From Aptenodytes patagonicus (lineage: Eukaryota; Chordata; Aves; Sphenisciformes; Spheniscidae), in assembly GCF_965638725.1 (NCBI RefSeq), contig NC_134963.1, positions 10,010,501 through 10,074,500 of the forward strand: DNA of 64,000 bases. The letters run 5' to 3'. A program made the translations under genes and the position numbers. This document shows, piece by piece, positions 1-13,500 of this stretch (positions within the stretch are counted from its first letter, which is position 1; every line of letters begins with the position of its first letter). The notes beneath the pieces were generated by a model, which made no database searches, had not been told where the DNA came from, and saw only the letters and a list, made by a program, of their open reading frames with translations.

Positions 1-2361
1 AGCAAATAAAATAAGTGCCCATACACGCTGAAAGATCTGACTGTCTGAACAGCACATCACTATCCAGAAAACGGTAGGAAGTAGATTCCCATTGAGTTCC
101 AATAAGATGAGTGAGAAGAGATAACAGCAAATCCAAATTCTGCTCCAGGGCAAGAGAACAAGGGAAAACAATGTGGTACAACAGCATGAAGAAAATGCTT
201 GATCAAAGAACAATGAATCTTACACCACAGAGCTTGTCAGTTTGTATGTAATCTATCTTATTTAATGCTACACAATTCAAATAAATATGCCTTATATAGA
301 TGATGTCTTGAGTGGCAAGTCCATAATTAAGACACCTTTTTAAGAAAAATCTTTATAACTTTCAAAAAAATACTTTGTGTGATATGCAGCATTTTTATAT
401 TTTAAATTATCTAAATAGCTCAAGATACTCAATGAAGCATCAGAAAGAGAGAAGGAAAAAAAAAAAAAAAAGGCAAGCAGAAAAATTGGCATTCCAAATG
501 GATTCTGAATCAAAGTGACAGTTACTTATTCTAAATACAGGTTTCCAAAATCAGCTTAAATCTGTAACTGAGCTTCCCTTTCTATGAAAACATCTGTACA
601 ACATCTTGTATTCTTATCTGTAAAATGGCTTTATGTTTTTTTCACTCCATATTCTGGGGTATTATTGTTTTTCTGTAATAGAAACTGTCTTCGACAGGAG
701 TCCAAGAACAGATAAAGAATATGAAGTTTCTCCCCGTAACCTCCATGCTCCTAGCAGCTAGCACTTCAGCTAGTCTGCACTACACTTCTGAGTAGACATG
801 AAACCTTGCCAAGCCATACACAACCTTCACCCAATCGGAACTGAATTTTAAAAGAAATAGTGTGGAAAGAAATGAAAGGCCACCAAAACTGAAAGTTTAA
901 GCCACCATAGGCTGTGCACAACAGCTATCCAGGCCACTAGATTTTGTTAAGCCGGATTTTGTCTTCATAAATTGTTATGAAGTATTACTGGGAGTACATC
1001 TTCACAGATACAAGAAAACATTGCCTTAAATCTCAGCAACATAATATATACACCGCATAAGCGGGACATCAGTAAACCAGACAATGACTCAGACTATTCC
1101 CCCCCTTAAACCTGCAGGTAAATGAGAGAAACACTACTTGATCGTCAGTTACAGAATGGTCCATGGAAACACACGCTCACTCGGGGGACTGCCGGCTAAA
1201 ATATGCCTATGCAATTTTGATGCCTCAATGAAAACAAAAACACTGCCACCACCCAACAGACACACTGCTAAAGTTACCCTCCATCTAGCAGAAGCAATAC
1301 ACAGGAAATCCTACAAACTTTTGTTGCTTCTGTCATTTTCAACATCCTGCAGTTTTTGAAGTCTAGCATTTACTCTGTGTTAATTATGAGGGTATCTAGC
1401 CTGACATCTACTTTAGTCTAAAGTACTCCTACAAGTGTCAGTAAATACTATTCTGACAGATAGGGTTTTAATTTCCTCTGATAAATCTATATTATAGGGG
1501 AAAAAACCCAACCAAGTTAGATTTTCACAAAGTAATAGGTAAAATATTAGTCAAACTTCCAAATTTTTAAATAAAATTCTAGAAGGGCTTTTTAGATGTT
1601 CATGGAAATCTATTTTTATATCATAAAAAAAAGCTCTAACTTATCTAAAAGCATAAATACTTCAAAAGAAATAAATACCTTGAACATAAAACCATAACTT
1701 ACAGCACTATTCTATAAAAAGACAACCACAGTTTAGTAAATTTCCTAATGGAATATATGTCTAAGCTTCTGGAGTATACTGTTTTGAAAATATTTTACTA
1801 CTTTGGTTTTTCATTGTAATTACAGACAAAAATATTTAAAATATGAACTTATCAACAGGAAGGAAACTGATTTGGGGTTTTTGTTGTTTTTTTTAAACTG
1901 GAGCTTATATAAAATTTTCTAATGAAAGAGATGTCTTTTCTAAAGAATTTTCTAAAAATGAGAAGCAACTGTGAGCTTCCAACACTGAACTTGGAGATCT
2001 GCAATTGTAACATCAGATCCACCCTAATTTGAGCTATGCTACACGTTGCTAAAAATTGTAACAAGAACTTGGCAACCCATAGCTAAATTTAAACAGTACT
2101 TTTTGGTTCATACATAATTTTAAAAACTAAAGGTTATGCAGACCAAATTATGCCCTCACTTACACGTTTGCAAAATACTTCAGTTAAGAAACAAAATTCT
2201 ACTTTCAAGAAAATACTCCAAAACCAAGAAAGAACTAAGTTGTACAGATGTTATTTTTAAATCCTATTGAGAAACTAACCTGATTTCACTGCAAACACAC
2301 CGCAAAATAGTATTTGGATCACGTATGTAATGCAATCTTTTCATATATCTAGTGCCAAATA

Positions 2362-2427
2362 CAATTATTTACAATAATTGAAAAGCTATGAGCAATTATT
2401 TACAATAATTGAAAAGCTATGAGCAAT
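2362..2427. repeat. Perfect 31-bp tandem duplication
   Basis: The 31-bp unit starting CAATTATTTACAATAATTG at 2362 is repeated without mismatch from 2393, and the first four bases of a third copy follow at 2424. The unit contains a small inverted repeat (CAATTATT / AATAATTG). Perfect identity suggests a recent duplication inside the TTC28 intron. Confidence 0.9.
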
Positions 2428-3474
2428 ATGCATCAAGTTATTGCAAGTTCTTTATTCACACTTTCCTCAAATTGGTGACCTCAAACCTCTTCTCAGCCCT
2501 TCCTTAAGGAACGTCTCAAGTAACGATATTACACCAACTAGTGATGAATAAGGAGATAGAAAGAATGTCATGGTCTCTCTTGGCTATATATAACTTTTTA
2601 TAAAAGCTCTTCAGTCATGCATAAGTCAGCCTGGGTTATTATTGCTCTCCCTCTCCTGGTTTTCTGATTATTATACCTGTTGGTTACACTGCATCTCAAA
2701 TCAAACTGGAAGGTCACTGAGACTAGGTGACTCCTCCTGTGAGCACCTGGGTCCATGAGGTCCTTGATCCTTCTGGACTACACTGTACTAAAAGATAATA
2801 AAAACTGTGGTCCTTTCTATAAGGAGAGCAGTCTCCCAACACAGGATTATTTTATTTTCCGTTATATATACTATTTATTATATATAATTAAACCCTTCTT
2901 TTGTGAACTTCTGAGAAAACTGGAAGCAGGTTAATATTTCAAAGCTTCAGTCAGTTACATGTATGGCTTATTAAGAGGGATTTTCCCCAACGCACAACTG
3001 GTCAGACACGTTCAGGGTAAAGGATGGGTTTTACCTTATTCTAAAGGATTAACCACCAAATAGCTGGAGACAATTTATCTAAACTCTAAAATGGTATCCT
3101 GCAGCCTCTCTCTCAGGCGTCTGCTGGTGTTTCTTGATCCCAGGCATATCAATCGTCGGACTAGGAAATGTCTACAAAGTTATATTGGCAAGGACATTAG
3201 CAAGAGAGAAGACAGGGGACTGCATGAGTGTGGGCGTCACTCACGAATTTCCAGGCAAATTTGCCTAATGAATTCAAGATATTGGCAACACATTTGTCTT
3301 TCTCATTTTCTGACTGTGGCATACAACTTTCTGGGCTTCTCAGAGATCTAACCCAAACTGCTTTGGGCAGTACGCAGGTGAGCTACTGAAACGGTACACT
3401 AATGAAGCAAAGTGATAGTCAAATGTAAAACTAACTGCCCAGAGCACAGAAGAATCTTCAGCGTATTCTGGGAA

Positions 3475-4060
3475 ATAAATAGCAGATGACACCCAATGTC
3501 AGTAAATGCAAAGTGATTGGGGGAAAAAAAAAAAAAAAAAAAAGATCCTTAGTTGTTATCACAATAACTGGCCCCAAACATACCTTTACCCCTCACAAAA
3601 GACATTTTAGAGTCCTTGGAGAAATTCTCCTGGAAACATGGTCTCCATGCTCATGAACAGTCAAAGAGACAAGTAACAGAATGAGAGTCTTTGGGAAAGG
3701 AGAAATAGGAAACAATTATGCCATTCTAAAAATCTACAATAGGAGGCAGATTTTAAATACCATGTTCGGTTTTGTTCCCACCACCACCACACAAGCACAT
3801 AAAGATACATAAGTAGAAAATGTTAAGAGATAGATAACAGATAACCAGATATGGATCAATCTCCGTATCCAAAGAGAAACTAAGATAGACTATTAAAGCT
3901 GGAAAAGAATTGAAGGGAGTAAGTCAAAGGTCTATAAAAATCGAGAAAAGCACAGGGAAGATAAAGGGAACAATTATTCACTATTTCACAGAAACAGAGA
4001 GGCATCAAACAGGCAGAAGGTAAAAGAAAACCAACTGAAGTGACCTTACACATGCAGTAT
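3475..4060 (+). mobile_element. Ancient, highly decayed CR1/L3-type LINE fragment
   Basis: Blocks spread along the plus strand match the remembered order of old amniote CR1 reverse-transcriptase 3' sequence: AATGCAAAGTGATTGGGG near 3507, AATTATGCCATTCTAAAAAT near 3713, and AAGCTGGAAAAGAATTGAAG with GGTCTATAAAAATCGAGAAA around 3895-3950. No frame stays open, and an A-run interrupts the first block. Position and family are inferred from memory of consensus sequences. It is far older than the avian CR1 copies elsewhere in the window. Confidence 0.5.
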
Positions 4061-6829
4061 AGTTAAAATGCAGAATTATCCCAGGTGTTACAAATGACAA
4101 TAGTAATAATGGATTCAAAAAAGTAATTAAAAACATGAAAGAAATTCACAGAAGTCTATTGAACATAAAAGTGAAATTACACATACATCTTGAATGTTCA
4201 GTAAGTTCTAACTGAATTTGCAAGTACTGTAAAGAACATTTAAATTTTAGAAAAAAACTCACTCTGAAATAAAGAACAGTGCTTTCATCATTAACAGCAA
4301 ATGAAAGCAAACATAACATACTCCTCAATTCTTAAGATTTTAATTTTTAAATAAAGACAGAGACAAGATTCTGTCTAAAAGTTATGTTTGTAGCATAGAT
4401 GGCTAGATCCACAGTAACAGACATGTTACAGATGCCTAAAACAGACCAATCGTCATACAACACTGACAGTCAGTTAGTTGGAAGTTAGAAAAAAATGTAT
4501 GTAATATATATTGTATAATATATTTTAATATATATAAATAGATTATTTAGGTTTGTGTATTCAGAATGCTTCCATTGTAAGAGCAGCTGGAAGTCAGCAT
4601 ATACTTACTGAAACTTAGCACAATGATGTCAAACACACAGGCCATAGGCCACATATGCCTTGCATGATGCTTTTATGTAGCCTGCAAAACAGACTCAAAC
4701 TGAACGGGGGACACAGCTTTTTCCTTTTCTCAGAAAAACAAAAATCTAGCTTCACTGGTCTCAGAGATAACCTTCAAAAGTAAATTAATGAAAGCAAATT
4801 CAAGTTTGCGTCTGAGCATGCTGAAAGCCTAAAACAAACCCAAACGTTCAAATTTTCCAGGTCCTTGCTAATCTCATTAGAGAGTGCCCTTATAGATCAC
4901 GAACAGTCCCTCAGCATCAACATGCAGTATGTTACTGTCAATCATTTCAAAGGAAGAATATGAAAGAGTCAAAATTCTTAAAGAATGGGAGAAAGAGTAA
5001 AAACACAGTACAGAAGAAGTGGAAACTAATACAAAAATTGAGATGGAGAAGAACAAGAAATTAAAGTGGAAAGCAGCTCATTTTCTCATTAAGAGATAAT
5101 CAGTATGACACTGAGACATAGAAAAGAAATAAAGGTTGACCTCCTAAGCCTAAAGAGTCGTTTGCTCCCACTGCCATCCAACAGATCTATCATTAATGTA
5201 AAAGAAAGATCTCTGCTAGCTAAAGGGAGCATAAAATCTGGAATTTAGTGAATTATTATTATTACTGAGAATAATAATTAAATTATAAATTATCAGTGAG
5301 GAATCCGACCTTTTCCTCTGAACTGTCAGCTAGCCACAGGCAGACAGACACAATAATGACGGACTGACGAATCAGTAATACAGCAAAAGCCAGGTCTGAA
5401 CAGGAAAGTCACTTAATGAAGACTTGTTAGGGCAGCAGGTGAGCACGCTCCCTGGATTTTGTTGTCTGCAACAAACCATTCAATTTTTGTAGTACAACTG
5501 TTGTCTTCTCTGAAGAGATGTGTGCCATCTAGGAGTGCAGGTCTATCAGCACAATGGCAGTAACAGCATTCACTGATACACAGGTAGGTAGGTACTTCAC
5601 CTGCAATCTCTCATTACAACATTCCCATCTCAAGTGACCTGCCCAGTAGGAATGGAAGTAACCGGTATCCAGGCAAGGAGGAAAGGATACGCAATGGACA
5701 AGGAAGAGGTTTTCAAATTCAGTCAAGAGGGGGATAATGTGATACAGTGAAGCAGCCAGAAAACAAGACTTGATCAATATCCAGCAGAAATATATACACA
5801 GAGTGATGCTGTTGCAGCAGTGGATTTCACCTCTTGAAAATTAAGATTTGGATAGTACAGCGTATCAGCAATAATAATTATTAATGATGTTATTACTAAT
5901 AATAATCAGTAGTCTTATACACTAGTATGACCTAGGACTTCAAAAAACACGTCTGCGTGTTTATATCGGATAATCCCCCACACCCCCCTGCAAAAAAGGG
6001 AAGATTTCCAACCCTACTGCTGACAAAAATCTTTCAATATTCAAGGCACACCCATTCATCCATTTATCAAAAACTCTTTTCAAAGAACCTATAAAGGGTT
6101 TCATTAGCACCTGAAGAGCTCTTGTTCAACACCAGAAGAAAGCACAAGAGGGATGACATTGTCTGAGATTGTGCAAGCCTCCAAGAAAAATGAAAGACAT
6201 CCAAAAATAAATATGAACAACTCCGAGAGGAAGGACAAGAAGGCACAGAAACCCAGTCATTTCACTTCTCCATTTACTGGGGACAACCAGGGATATCCCT
6301 ATGGCGCAACATCAAACTACAGGAGCATGGGCTGCTGACAGGGATAACACATCTCAACCTTAATTGCCAATCCGTATTCCAGTGAATGAACAGAACCGCG
6401 TTAATGACATTTGCTGTTGTTCAAGATGCACTGACTGCATCCAGTCTCCAGATTCCAAATTCCGTCAGTAACAAAGGTCTTATAATCAAGTTACTGACAA
6501 CTTTTTCAATGGCCGGCATGCCCAGTTGAGGTACAGTCTGCTTGAGAATGTGTGTCTGTACCATTAGTTCCAACAGGGTAATAAACTCTGCAGTGCTGCA
6601 AAGTACATCTGACACACTTACCTAAAAAGTTTCGAGATTTTAACCGGATAAACTTAGTTTTTGCTTATCCGGGAGCCCAGAGAGAACTTAATTTTCACGT
6701 CGATACCCGTGCTCTCTCGCATAAGGGTGCCCACTCCAGCGAACTGCAGGCTAAAACACGTACATGGAAATACTTCTCCACAGGCGACAACAGGTCCCGG
6801 CAGCTCACCCCACAGCCGCGGTCACGCCT

Positions 6830-7930
6830 TCCCCCACTGCCGCTGACCGCGCACAGATCCCTCGGCGACCGCCAAGCGCCGGCGCTCGGGCTGGACCGAC
6901 GGCCGGCCGAGCTCCCCGCCCGCAGCGCTGCGCTCCGCCGGGCCCGCCGGCGGCGGGGCTGGGCGGGCGGCTGGCCCGGGCCCGCCGGCCGAGGCAGAGG
7001 CTCTCAGGAAGGCGGCGCCGCTCTCAGCCCGTCAAGAAGTCGAGGGCGAAGGGAGGCGAGCGCTCGGCCAGGCGCCCGCGGCTGTACCCGAGGCCTGGCG
7101 GCCCCGGAGCCCCGCCGGGCGCCCGCCGACCGCCCGCCGACCGCCGCCGCTTCCCCCAGCATGCCCGCGGCCCGCCGGGGGGGAACTGCCCCGCCGCCGC
7201 CCTGCCCCTCACCTCACCTCGCCTCGCCGCCGGCCGGGCTCCAGCCCGCCGTCCCGCTGGCCGCGGGGCCTGCGCCCTCCCCGCGCCTCGCAGGCTCCCC
7301 CTCCGGGCTGGGACAGCGGCCCGCCCGCGGGCAGGGATCGCGCCCGGCCCGGCCCGGCGGCTCCTTCCCGCCTCCTCGGCCGCCTGGCGGCGGGCCGGGC
7401 CGAAGGGCCGCTCCCGCCACCGCTACAGCACGCCGCCCGTCCGGCGTCAACTCACCCGGGGAGGCTCCGCGCCCCGCTCCCGCCGCCGCCGAGCCCGGCC
7501 CCCCGCTACGGCCCCCGGCGGGGCGGGCGGCGGCGCCTGTTGCTCCATCGCGCTCCGGCTCCTCCTCCTCAGGGGGCCGCCACCGCCCCCCGCCGGGCCG
7601 ATCCCGCTCCGGCCGCCCGGCCCACGGCGCCACGTTCCGGGCCCGGCTCTGAGGGAACCGCACTGCCCCCGGCCCCGCCCCCGGGGCTGGGCTCCGGTCC
7701 GACCCCGGACGCCCCCCGCCCGACGGCGCCAGGCCCGCTCGACGCGGCCCTGCGCCGGACGTCCTGCGGCTGGAGCCCGGCCTCCCCGAGCCGGCGGTGG
7801 CCCCCCGCCCGAGGCAGGTCGTTCTGCTGTGCTCCGCTCCCGCCAAGGCAGCCCGCGCCTCTCCTCTGCCGGAGGTCCGGACACTCGGTGGCCTGGCGGG
7901 GCTGAGGGCGAGCCCGGCCTCCACACGGGC
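6830..7930. promoter_or_regulatory. TTC28: CpG island over the TTC28 promoter and first exon
   Basis: Base composition switches abruptly from AT-rich intron to very GC- and CpG-rich DNA. The island spans TTC28 exon 1 (7456-7548, minus strand) and about 380 bp upstream of its start codon. A GC box (GCCCCGCCCC, about 7672-7681) lies some 125 bp upstream of the ATG. No TATA element was seen. Long overlapping ORFs on both strands here are products of the composition, not genes. Confidence 0.8.
7456..7548 (-). CDS. TTC28: TTC28 first coding exon (5' end of the gene)
   Basis: An ATG at 7548 opens a 31-codon exon ending at 7456, directly followed by a strong donor (GTGAGTT). The peptide begins MEQQAPPPAPPG and continues with a basic RRRRERGAEPPR run. 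This resembles the human TTC28 N terminus, which starts MEQSPPPAPEP and has an SRRRREPE-type stretch before the TPR array. TTC28 is a very large tetratricopeptide-repeat protein linked to the midzone and midbody in cytokinesis. The TPRs and CHAT-like C-terminal part are encoded outside the window. Support comes from the peptide match, the donor, the CpG island and the position next to the CHEK2 3' end in the same orientation, as in human. The exon ends in phase 0. The transcription start was not determined. Confidence 0.75.
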
Positions 7931-10313
7931 CACACAAAAGAAGTAAGCAGCCTGCCTCTTCAGCTGACTCGCCGCGAACACTTCCAAGCCCCATCTTCAC
8001 GGAGAACACAGCTCCAAAATCGTTGTACCGCCATAAAGGTGGAAGACCATCTCCCAAAGGCAGCAGCAGCCGTAGCAACAGCTGCTTGAGGGTAAGCAGG
8101 GTTCCACATCGTACCCTCTGCAGACTCCAGGCAGTGGCATTGGTCACTGATGGCATCGCTCTTACCGGGCACAGCTAGGCTCATCCTTTGCCTTCTGATC
8201 ACAGTTCTGACACCCGAACTGAAGCCTTCCAAATGCTGTAGACCCATGCCTGTTGAAATGAACAGGCAAGCAGATTATGCTGAAGACTCTCGTGCTGTGA
8301 ATAATACATAGACAAGAAATTATCGTTTCTTTATTAAGTGAAAATTGGATGCCACTTTACCTTAGTGGAATTTAATAACGCCTCCCAAACTTACTATTTC
8401 ATGGGGAAAATGTAAGGGTCTGAAACCTCAGAAAGCTTTCTGCAATAAAATGATGGACACACGGCCATCGGCTCAAAGGTTTGACTTCAAACGAGTGAGA
8501 TCAAAATTAAGATTTCATTAGAAAGCAGGTCTTAGTCAGGACCCAGGGAAAGGATTCAAGCAAAGCAGTTAAAAAAAAAATTATCTAACAATAGTGGAAT
8601 GTAAAAAAGACAGAAGAATAAATTATATAAGTTTTCTATTTCTATCTAAAGACCAATTACAGTTAATTTGCAGAATTAGGTGAATTGTCTGTAACGATGC
8701 AGGTCTTTTTAAAATCACTGGTAACCAAATCCCAAAGGTATTGGCTTTTGCAGTACACCAGATCACAAACCTAGCCCAACCACACCGAGTCCTTTATGAT
8801 TCTTTTATCTAGCAAAGGGCAGCTGCATATTCCCTTTTACTTCAGATGAGCTACAGTAAGTACCAGAACTCTCTGAGGATGTGCCAATCAACCACACGCG
8901 TGCACCAGAAAGGGAATGGCATTAGAGGATAGACATGCATTTCTTCTGTTTTATCACCCCTGTGTATCTGGAGTGGATTTGAACCAGTGGTATTTTTTTC
9001 ACCCAGATGCCCATAGATGTTCCTCCATCCAGTTCATTAAGAAAAATAAGAATGTACAAGAATTGCCATTTTATCATTAACGATGGTTAATATCGAATAT
9101 CTCAAAACACACAAGATCTCTGCAATAGGCACATATGGGAAAACCTGACTCATTAATGTCTTACCTTAATTCCTACTTGAAATTGGTTTATTTCATAACG
9201 CATTAGGCTTTATTCTTTCCAAATCTACAGCAAATGCCTTCAACCAGATGCACGTTTTAGAACAAAGTTACTAAATTGATCCCTCTTAGTCAATAATGAA
9301 ATTAATATCCTTTAGTAAGAGGCACACAGTCCAAAATTTTCACTTAACAGACAAGCAAATTAAAAATTGGTTTCTCTCTCAGTTCATTTCCTAGTTCTTC
9401 TCTGGCAGGAACTTACACATCTTCCTTACATCACTTGTTGTCCTGTTTCCTCTTACTCAGTCCATCCTAAGGGAAATAAACATAGTACACACTTTTCAAG
9501 AAGAGACCGGTTAGAAACTACATGCAGATGATAACTTTTGCTTTGAAAGCCCATCAACCACTTCACAGATGACAACACTGTTGAGTCTGCCAGCCCAGTA
9601 TTTAGTATTTAGCTTTATCTGAAGTCCAGAGCTCCTCAAGCTCCATCGGTAGTTTTACTTCAAAACTGCGTATTGCAAGTATCACCATGTTCCAGTATTT
9701 AAAAGGTGGATACAAAGAAGATGGAGACTCCCTTTTTACAAGGAGTCACATGGAAAAGACGAGGGGTAATGGGTACAAGTTACTCCTGGGAAGATTCCAA
9801 TTAGACATGAGGAAAGTTTTTCACAATGAGAACAATCAGCCATCGGAATAATCTCCCCAGGGAAGTGGTGGATTCCCCAACATTGGACACTTTTAAGATG
9901 CAGCTGGACAGGGTGCTGGGCCGTCTTGTCTAGACTGTGCTTCTGCTAAGAAAGGTTGGACCAGATGATCCTTGAGGTCCCTTCCAACCTGGTATTCTAT
10001 GAAGTGTCCTCAGAAGTCTGTGGGCAGCATTTTGTGTCAGGTAATACTATGTCTCAGGCAAAAGCTCAGCAAACTTAGTATTCCTTTTTCATCTGTGAGG
10101 ACTAAGCATTATTTCCATGACTAACCTAGAAACTGGAACCAGAAGAAACAAAAAGTGTAAGTGGTGATGAAGCTAGCCTAAAAAATTTAGTAACTTAGTT
10201 CATGAGTTTTTCTGATACTCTACTTGAGTCAGACAGCTGGATGAAATGGAACATGACTATTTGTGTAGATTCTGATGCATACACAGCAGTCACTTCAGTC
10301 TTACAAAGTTATT
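7931..10313. other. Intergenic gap between TTC28 promoter and CHEK2 3' end
   Basis: About 2.4 kb separates the TTC28 CpG island from the CHEK2 polyadenylation signal. I see no coding exon. The only recognisable element is a CR1 3' end at about 9690-10002. The part just upstream of TTC28 (7931-8240) is moderately GC-rich and may belong to its 5' regulatory region. Confidence 0.6.
9690..10002 (+). mobile_element. CR1 LINE 3'-end fragment
   Basis: The plus strand carries the typical avian CR1 tail: AAAAGGTGGATACAAAGAAG near 9699, ATCTCCCCAGGGAAGTGGTG near 9850, then GGACCAGATGATCCTTGAGG and the terminal GGTATTCTATGA at 9991-10002. It is 5' truncated to about 310 bp, as usual for CR1. It lies between TTC28 and CHEK2. 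Confidence 0.85.
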
Positions 10314-10428
10314 TTTATTTAGCAATTGCATCTTCAACAGTTATTCCATTATTAAGATTCTTCTTAAATAAAAATTCTGCTTTCCATAAAAAAAGCTATA
10401 ATTAACAAAAGTCACTTTCTCTTTTTCT
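10314..10428 (-). other. CHEK2: CHEK2 3' UTR with AATAAA signal
   Basis: Below the CHEK2 stop codon the minus strand reads AATAAA at 10319-10314, about 110 bases downstream of the stop. This implies a short 3' UTR. The cleavage site was not determined. Confidence 0.6.
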
Positions 10429-10524
10429 TCACCTCATTTTCTGAAATGACGTAGAAGGAACAGCACGCTTAGAAGAGCCAGATTCTTCCTCATTTTCATG
10501 GAGACGCTTTCTTGTTGTGGTTGG
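10429..10524 (-). CDS. CHEK2: CHEK2 coding exon 14 (C-terminal tail)
   Basis: Acceptor TTTTAG ends at 10525. The exon encodes residues 492-522, beginning [14 protein letters not shown] and ending SFQKMR before TGA. The basic RKR and KR clusters match the human nuclear-signal region, but the last residues differ from human. Confidence 0.93.
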   Translation of the reverse strand, partial: PTTTRKRLHENEEESGSSKRAVPSTSFQKMR

Positions 10525-13500
10525 CTAAAAGAAAGATACAGCAGGATGGCTACATGAAATCAGGTAAGACAGAGCCTAACTGTTTTGCTTGCTACAGAAT
10601 TACAGATGTTGGATAAAGTCTCCTTTCTGTGAGCAAAAAAAGCAGCATGACTAACAAATGTTTCTCTACCAAGATCTATCTAATGATATTTGATCCTTCT
10701 CATGTAAGACACTGCCCCCAGCTTTATCTTCCACTACTGTTTAAAATTCTCCTAATGAGCATCTGGTAATGAATGTCACAATAGCATTCTAAACTTTCAC
10801 TAACATGAGAATTTTTCCTTGACTACTGAACATTTGTGACTTGAATCCATCAAAACATACATGTTCAACAATTTAATTTTAAATATATGAATAATCCTTT
10901 AAAGCGTAGGAGACACTTTCTATACATTTAAACAGTGTCTTGCCAAAGCACAAAAGTCCATTGCTTCTATTCAGAAGGCAGAGATAATTAGCAGACTGCT
11001 ACATAGAGAAATGGGCATTTTGGCTGTAAGTTCTCAAAATTAATTGATTTTCTTATTATGGATTACTTCAAAATCTAGTTTCTCTATGCATCAAGTATTA
11101 ATCTTCAAATAATCTGTTACACATACCATTTTTGATGTTTGTGGTGGATTCATATTGGCACGTGTCTGAGCAAGTAGCTGTTGAAATGTATTCTTCATAC
11201 ACTCATCCTGTGAAAAAAAGCAGTAACTCTAAGTAGTATATGGAATATTTAAGGGAAAAGCCTACATTTTGGCTAATGAAATGGATCAGCAATTAAAGAA
11301 TGAATGAATAAAGGAGAAAAGGCGGTTCCCCCACTTCCCCCCAAATAAACACCTTCCTAATATGGCTTCACCAAGGGCAAGTCTTGCCTGATCAACCTAG
11401 TGGCCTTCTATGATGGAGTGACTACATCAGTGGACAAGGGAAGAGCTACGGATGTCATCTGGACTTCTTAAGGCCTTTGACACGGTCCACCACAACATCC
11501 TTCTCTCTAAATTGGAGAGGTATGGATTTGATGGATGGACTATTTGATGGGTGAGGAATTGGTTAGATGGTCACATCCAGAGAGTAGTGGTCAATGGCTC
11601 AATGTCTGGATGGAGATCAGTGACGAGGGGCGTCCCTCAGGGGTCTGAATTGGGACCAGTACTGTTTACTATCTTCATCAACGACATAGGCAGTGGGCTC
11701 GAGTGCACCCACACCAAGTTTGCAGATGACACCAAGCTGAGTGGTGCAGCTGACATGCCTGAGGGATGGGATGCCATTCAGAGGGGCCTGGACAAGCTCA
11801 AGTGGGCCCATGTGAACCTTATGATGTTCAGCAATGCCAAGTGCAAGGTCCTGCACCTGGGTCACAGCAATCCCTGGTATCAATACAGGCTGGGGAATGA
11901 AGGGATTTGAGAGCAGCCCTGCCGAGAAGGACTTGGGGGTACTGGTGGATGAAAAACTGACTGTCAGCTGGCAATGTGTGCTCGCAGCCCAGAAGGCCAA
12001 CCGTATCCTGGGCTGCATCAAAAGAAGCACGGCCAGCAGGTCGAGGGAGGTGATTCTGCCCCTCTACTCCGCTCTGGTGAGACCCCACCTGGAGCACTGC
12101 GTCCAGCAGTGGAGTCCTCAGCACAGGAAAGACATGGACCTATTGGAGTGGGTCCAGAGGAGGGTTGCAAAAATGATCAGGGACATCGAACACCTCTGCT
12201 ATGAAGACAGGCTGAGAGAGTTGGGGTTGTTCAGCCTGGAGAAGAGAAGACTCCAGGGAGATCTTATTGCATCCTTTCAATACTTAAAGGGAGCTTATAA
12301 GAAAGATGTGGACAGACTTTTTAATAGGGCCTGTAGCGATAGGATAAGGAGTAATGGTTTTAAACTAAAAGAGGGTAGATTCAGACTAGATAAGGAAGAA
12401 ATTTTTTACGCTGAGGGTGGTGAAACACTGGAACAGGTTGCCCAGATTGGTGGTAGATGCCCCATCCCTGGAAGTGTTCAAGGTCAGGTTGGACAGGGCT
12501 CTGAGCAACCTGATCTAGTGAAAGATGTCCCTGCTCATTGCACGGGGGGGTGGACTAGATGACCTTTAAAGGTCACTTCCAACCCAAACCATTCTGTGAT
12601 TCTATGCTTCCGATATGCCCCACAGTAGAATTTTGAGCAGGTGGTTTATGTACAGTGCTGGTAAGAAAAAATAGTTCTATTTCATTCTACAAAGAAACAG
12701 TTTCCCCTCAATAACTACTTAGCCAATACTAGTCAAGCTAAAACTGAACTTGCAGTGTCATTCAACAAAGTATAACAACATTGAAAGAACAGAACATACA
12801 GGCTAGGAGTTTGTGCAGGTAATTCATTAGTCAGCCTTATCAGAAGAGGCCTTATCAGGACTTGTGTCCTGCTTTCACCAAAACAGAGTTAATCACTCTT
12901 GAAAAACAAGTATTTTCCTTATAGTCTTACATTCAGTTCTCAGAATGACTTCCCTTTCTAACGGCGTATTTTCATTTCCACTAGCTCAGCTTCATCAGTA
13001 TCCCAAGTTTGGGTAGTTTTCACTACCGCCCCCCCCCCAAAAGCAAACCTATTGTACACAGTAGGTAGAGAAGAACCAGCTAAAACACCCATACCCTAAA
13101 AAAAAAAATCACCAAAAAAAACAAACCCACACATCAAACTTTCAAACAAAACATTACCTTAAAAAGCATCCCACAGTTATCCTTAACATAAGTAAGTCCA
13201 TAGAACATATTAAAGGTTGTAAATTAAAACATTTGGAAAGCAAATATTCAGAATTTGGGCAAGCATTTCACTGAAGTGAAGTTTCCCCTTTTGAAAACCC
13301 AAATGATTATCAACAAATATTGTATTATTCATAGAGCATGCATATCTCTACAGAAGTTCACTGGATAGTACAGTTCATTCTCTATTTACCCGAAGTGGTA
13401 AGCCAGAAGCTGCCATTAGTGGAAGGAAAGTGTCTGGGAGACATGCACTGCGAAAGAAGTGGACTTATTAGTCTCAGTTGTGCATAAACAGGCCTGGCTG

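Larger units (their letters stand above)
1..7455 (-). other. TTC28: TTC28 intron 1 (3'-ward part, continues beyond the window)
   Basis: This AT-rich stretch lies downstream, on the minus strand, of the splice donor of TTC28 exon 1 (GTGAGTT reading down from 7455). No open reading frame here resembles a TPR repeat or any protein I know, and the longest ORFs are random. TTC28 is known for a very long first intron in mammals, which fits. It contains a 31-bp tandem duplication at 2362-2427, a decayed ancient CR1 fragment near 3475-4060, A/T homopolymers (461-470, 3523-3543) and AT-rich simple stretches near 4500-4545 and 5255-5290. Confidence 0.65.

Noticed and set aside
6764-8089. 441-codon open frame (and shorter ones on both strands) in the TTC28 CpG island
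   Set aside because: Pure Pro/Arg/Ala/Gly composition, overlapping frames open on both strands and no family resemblance; stops are simply rare in CpG-rich DNA. Only the 31-codon TTC28 exon with a donor is supported.
11834-12562. 242-codon open frame as a possible host gene
   Set aside because: Its peptide is the C-terminal part of CR1 ORF2 (ending near [18 protein letters not shown]), with the CR1 3' tail just after it.
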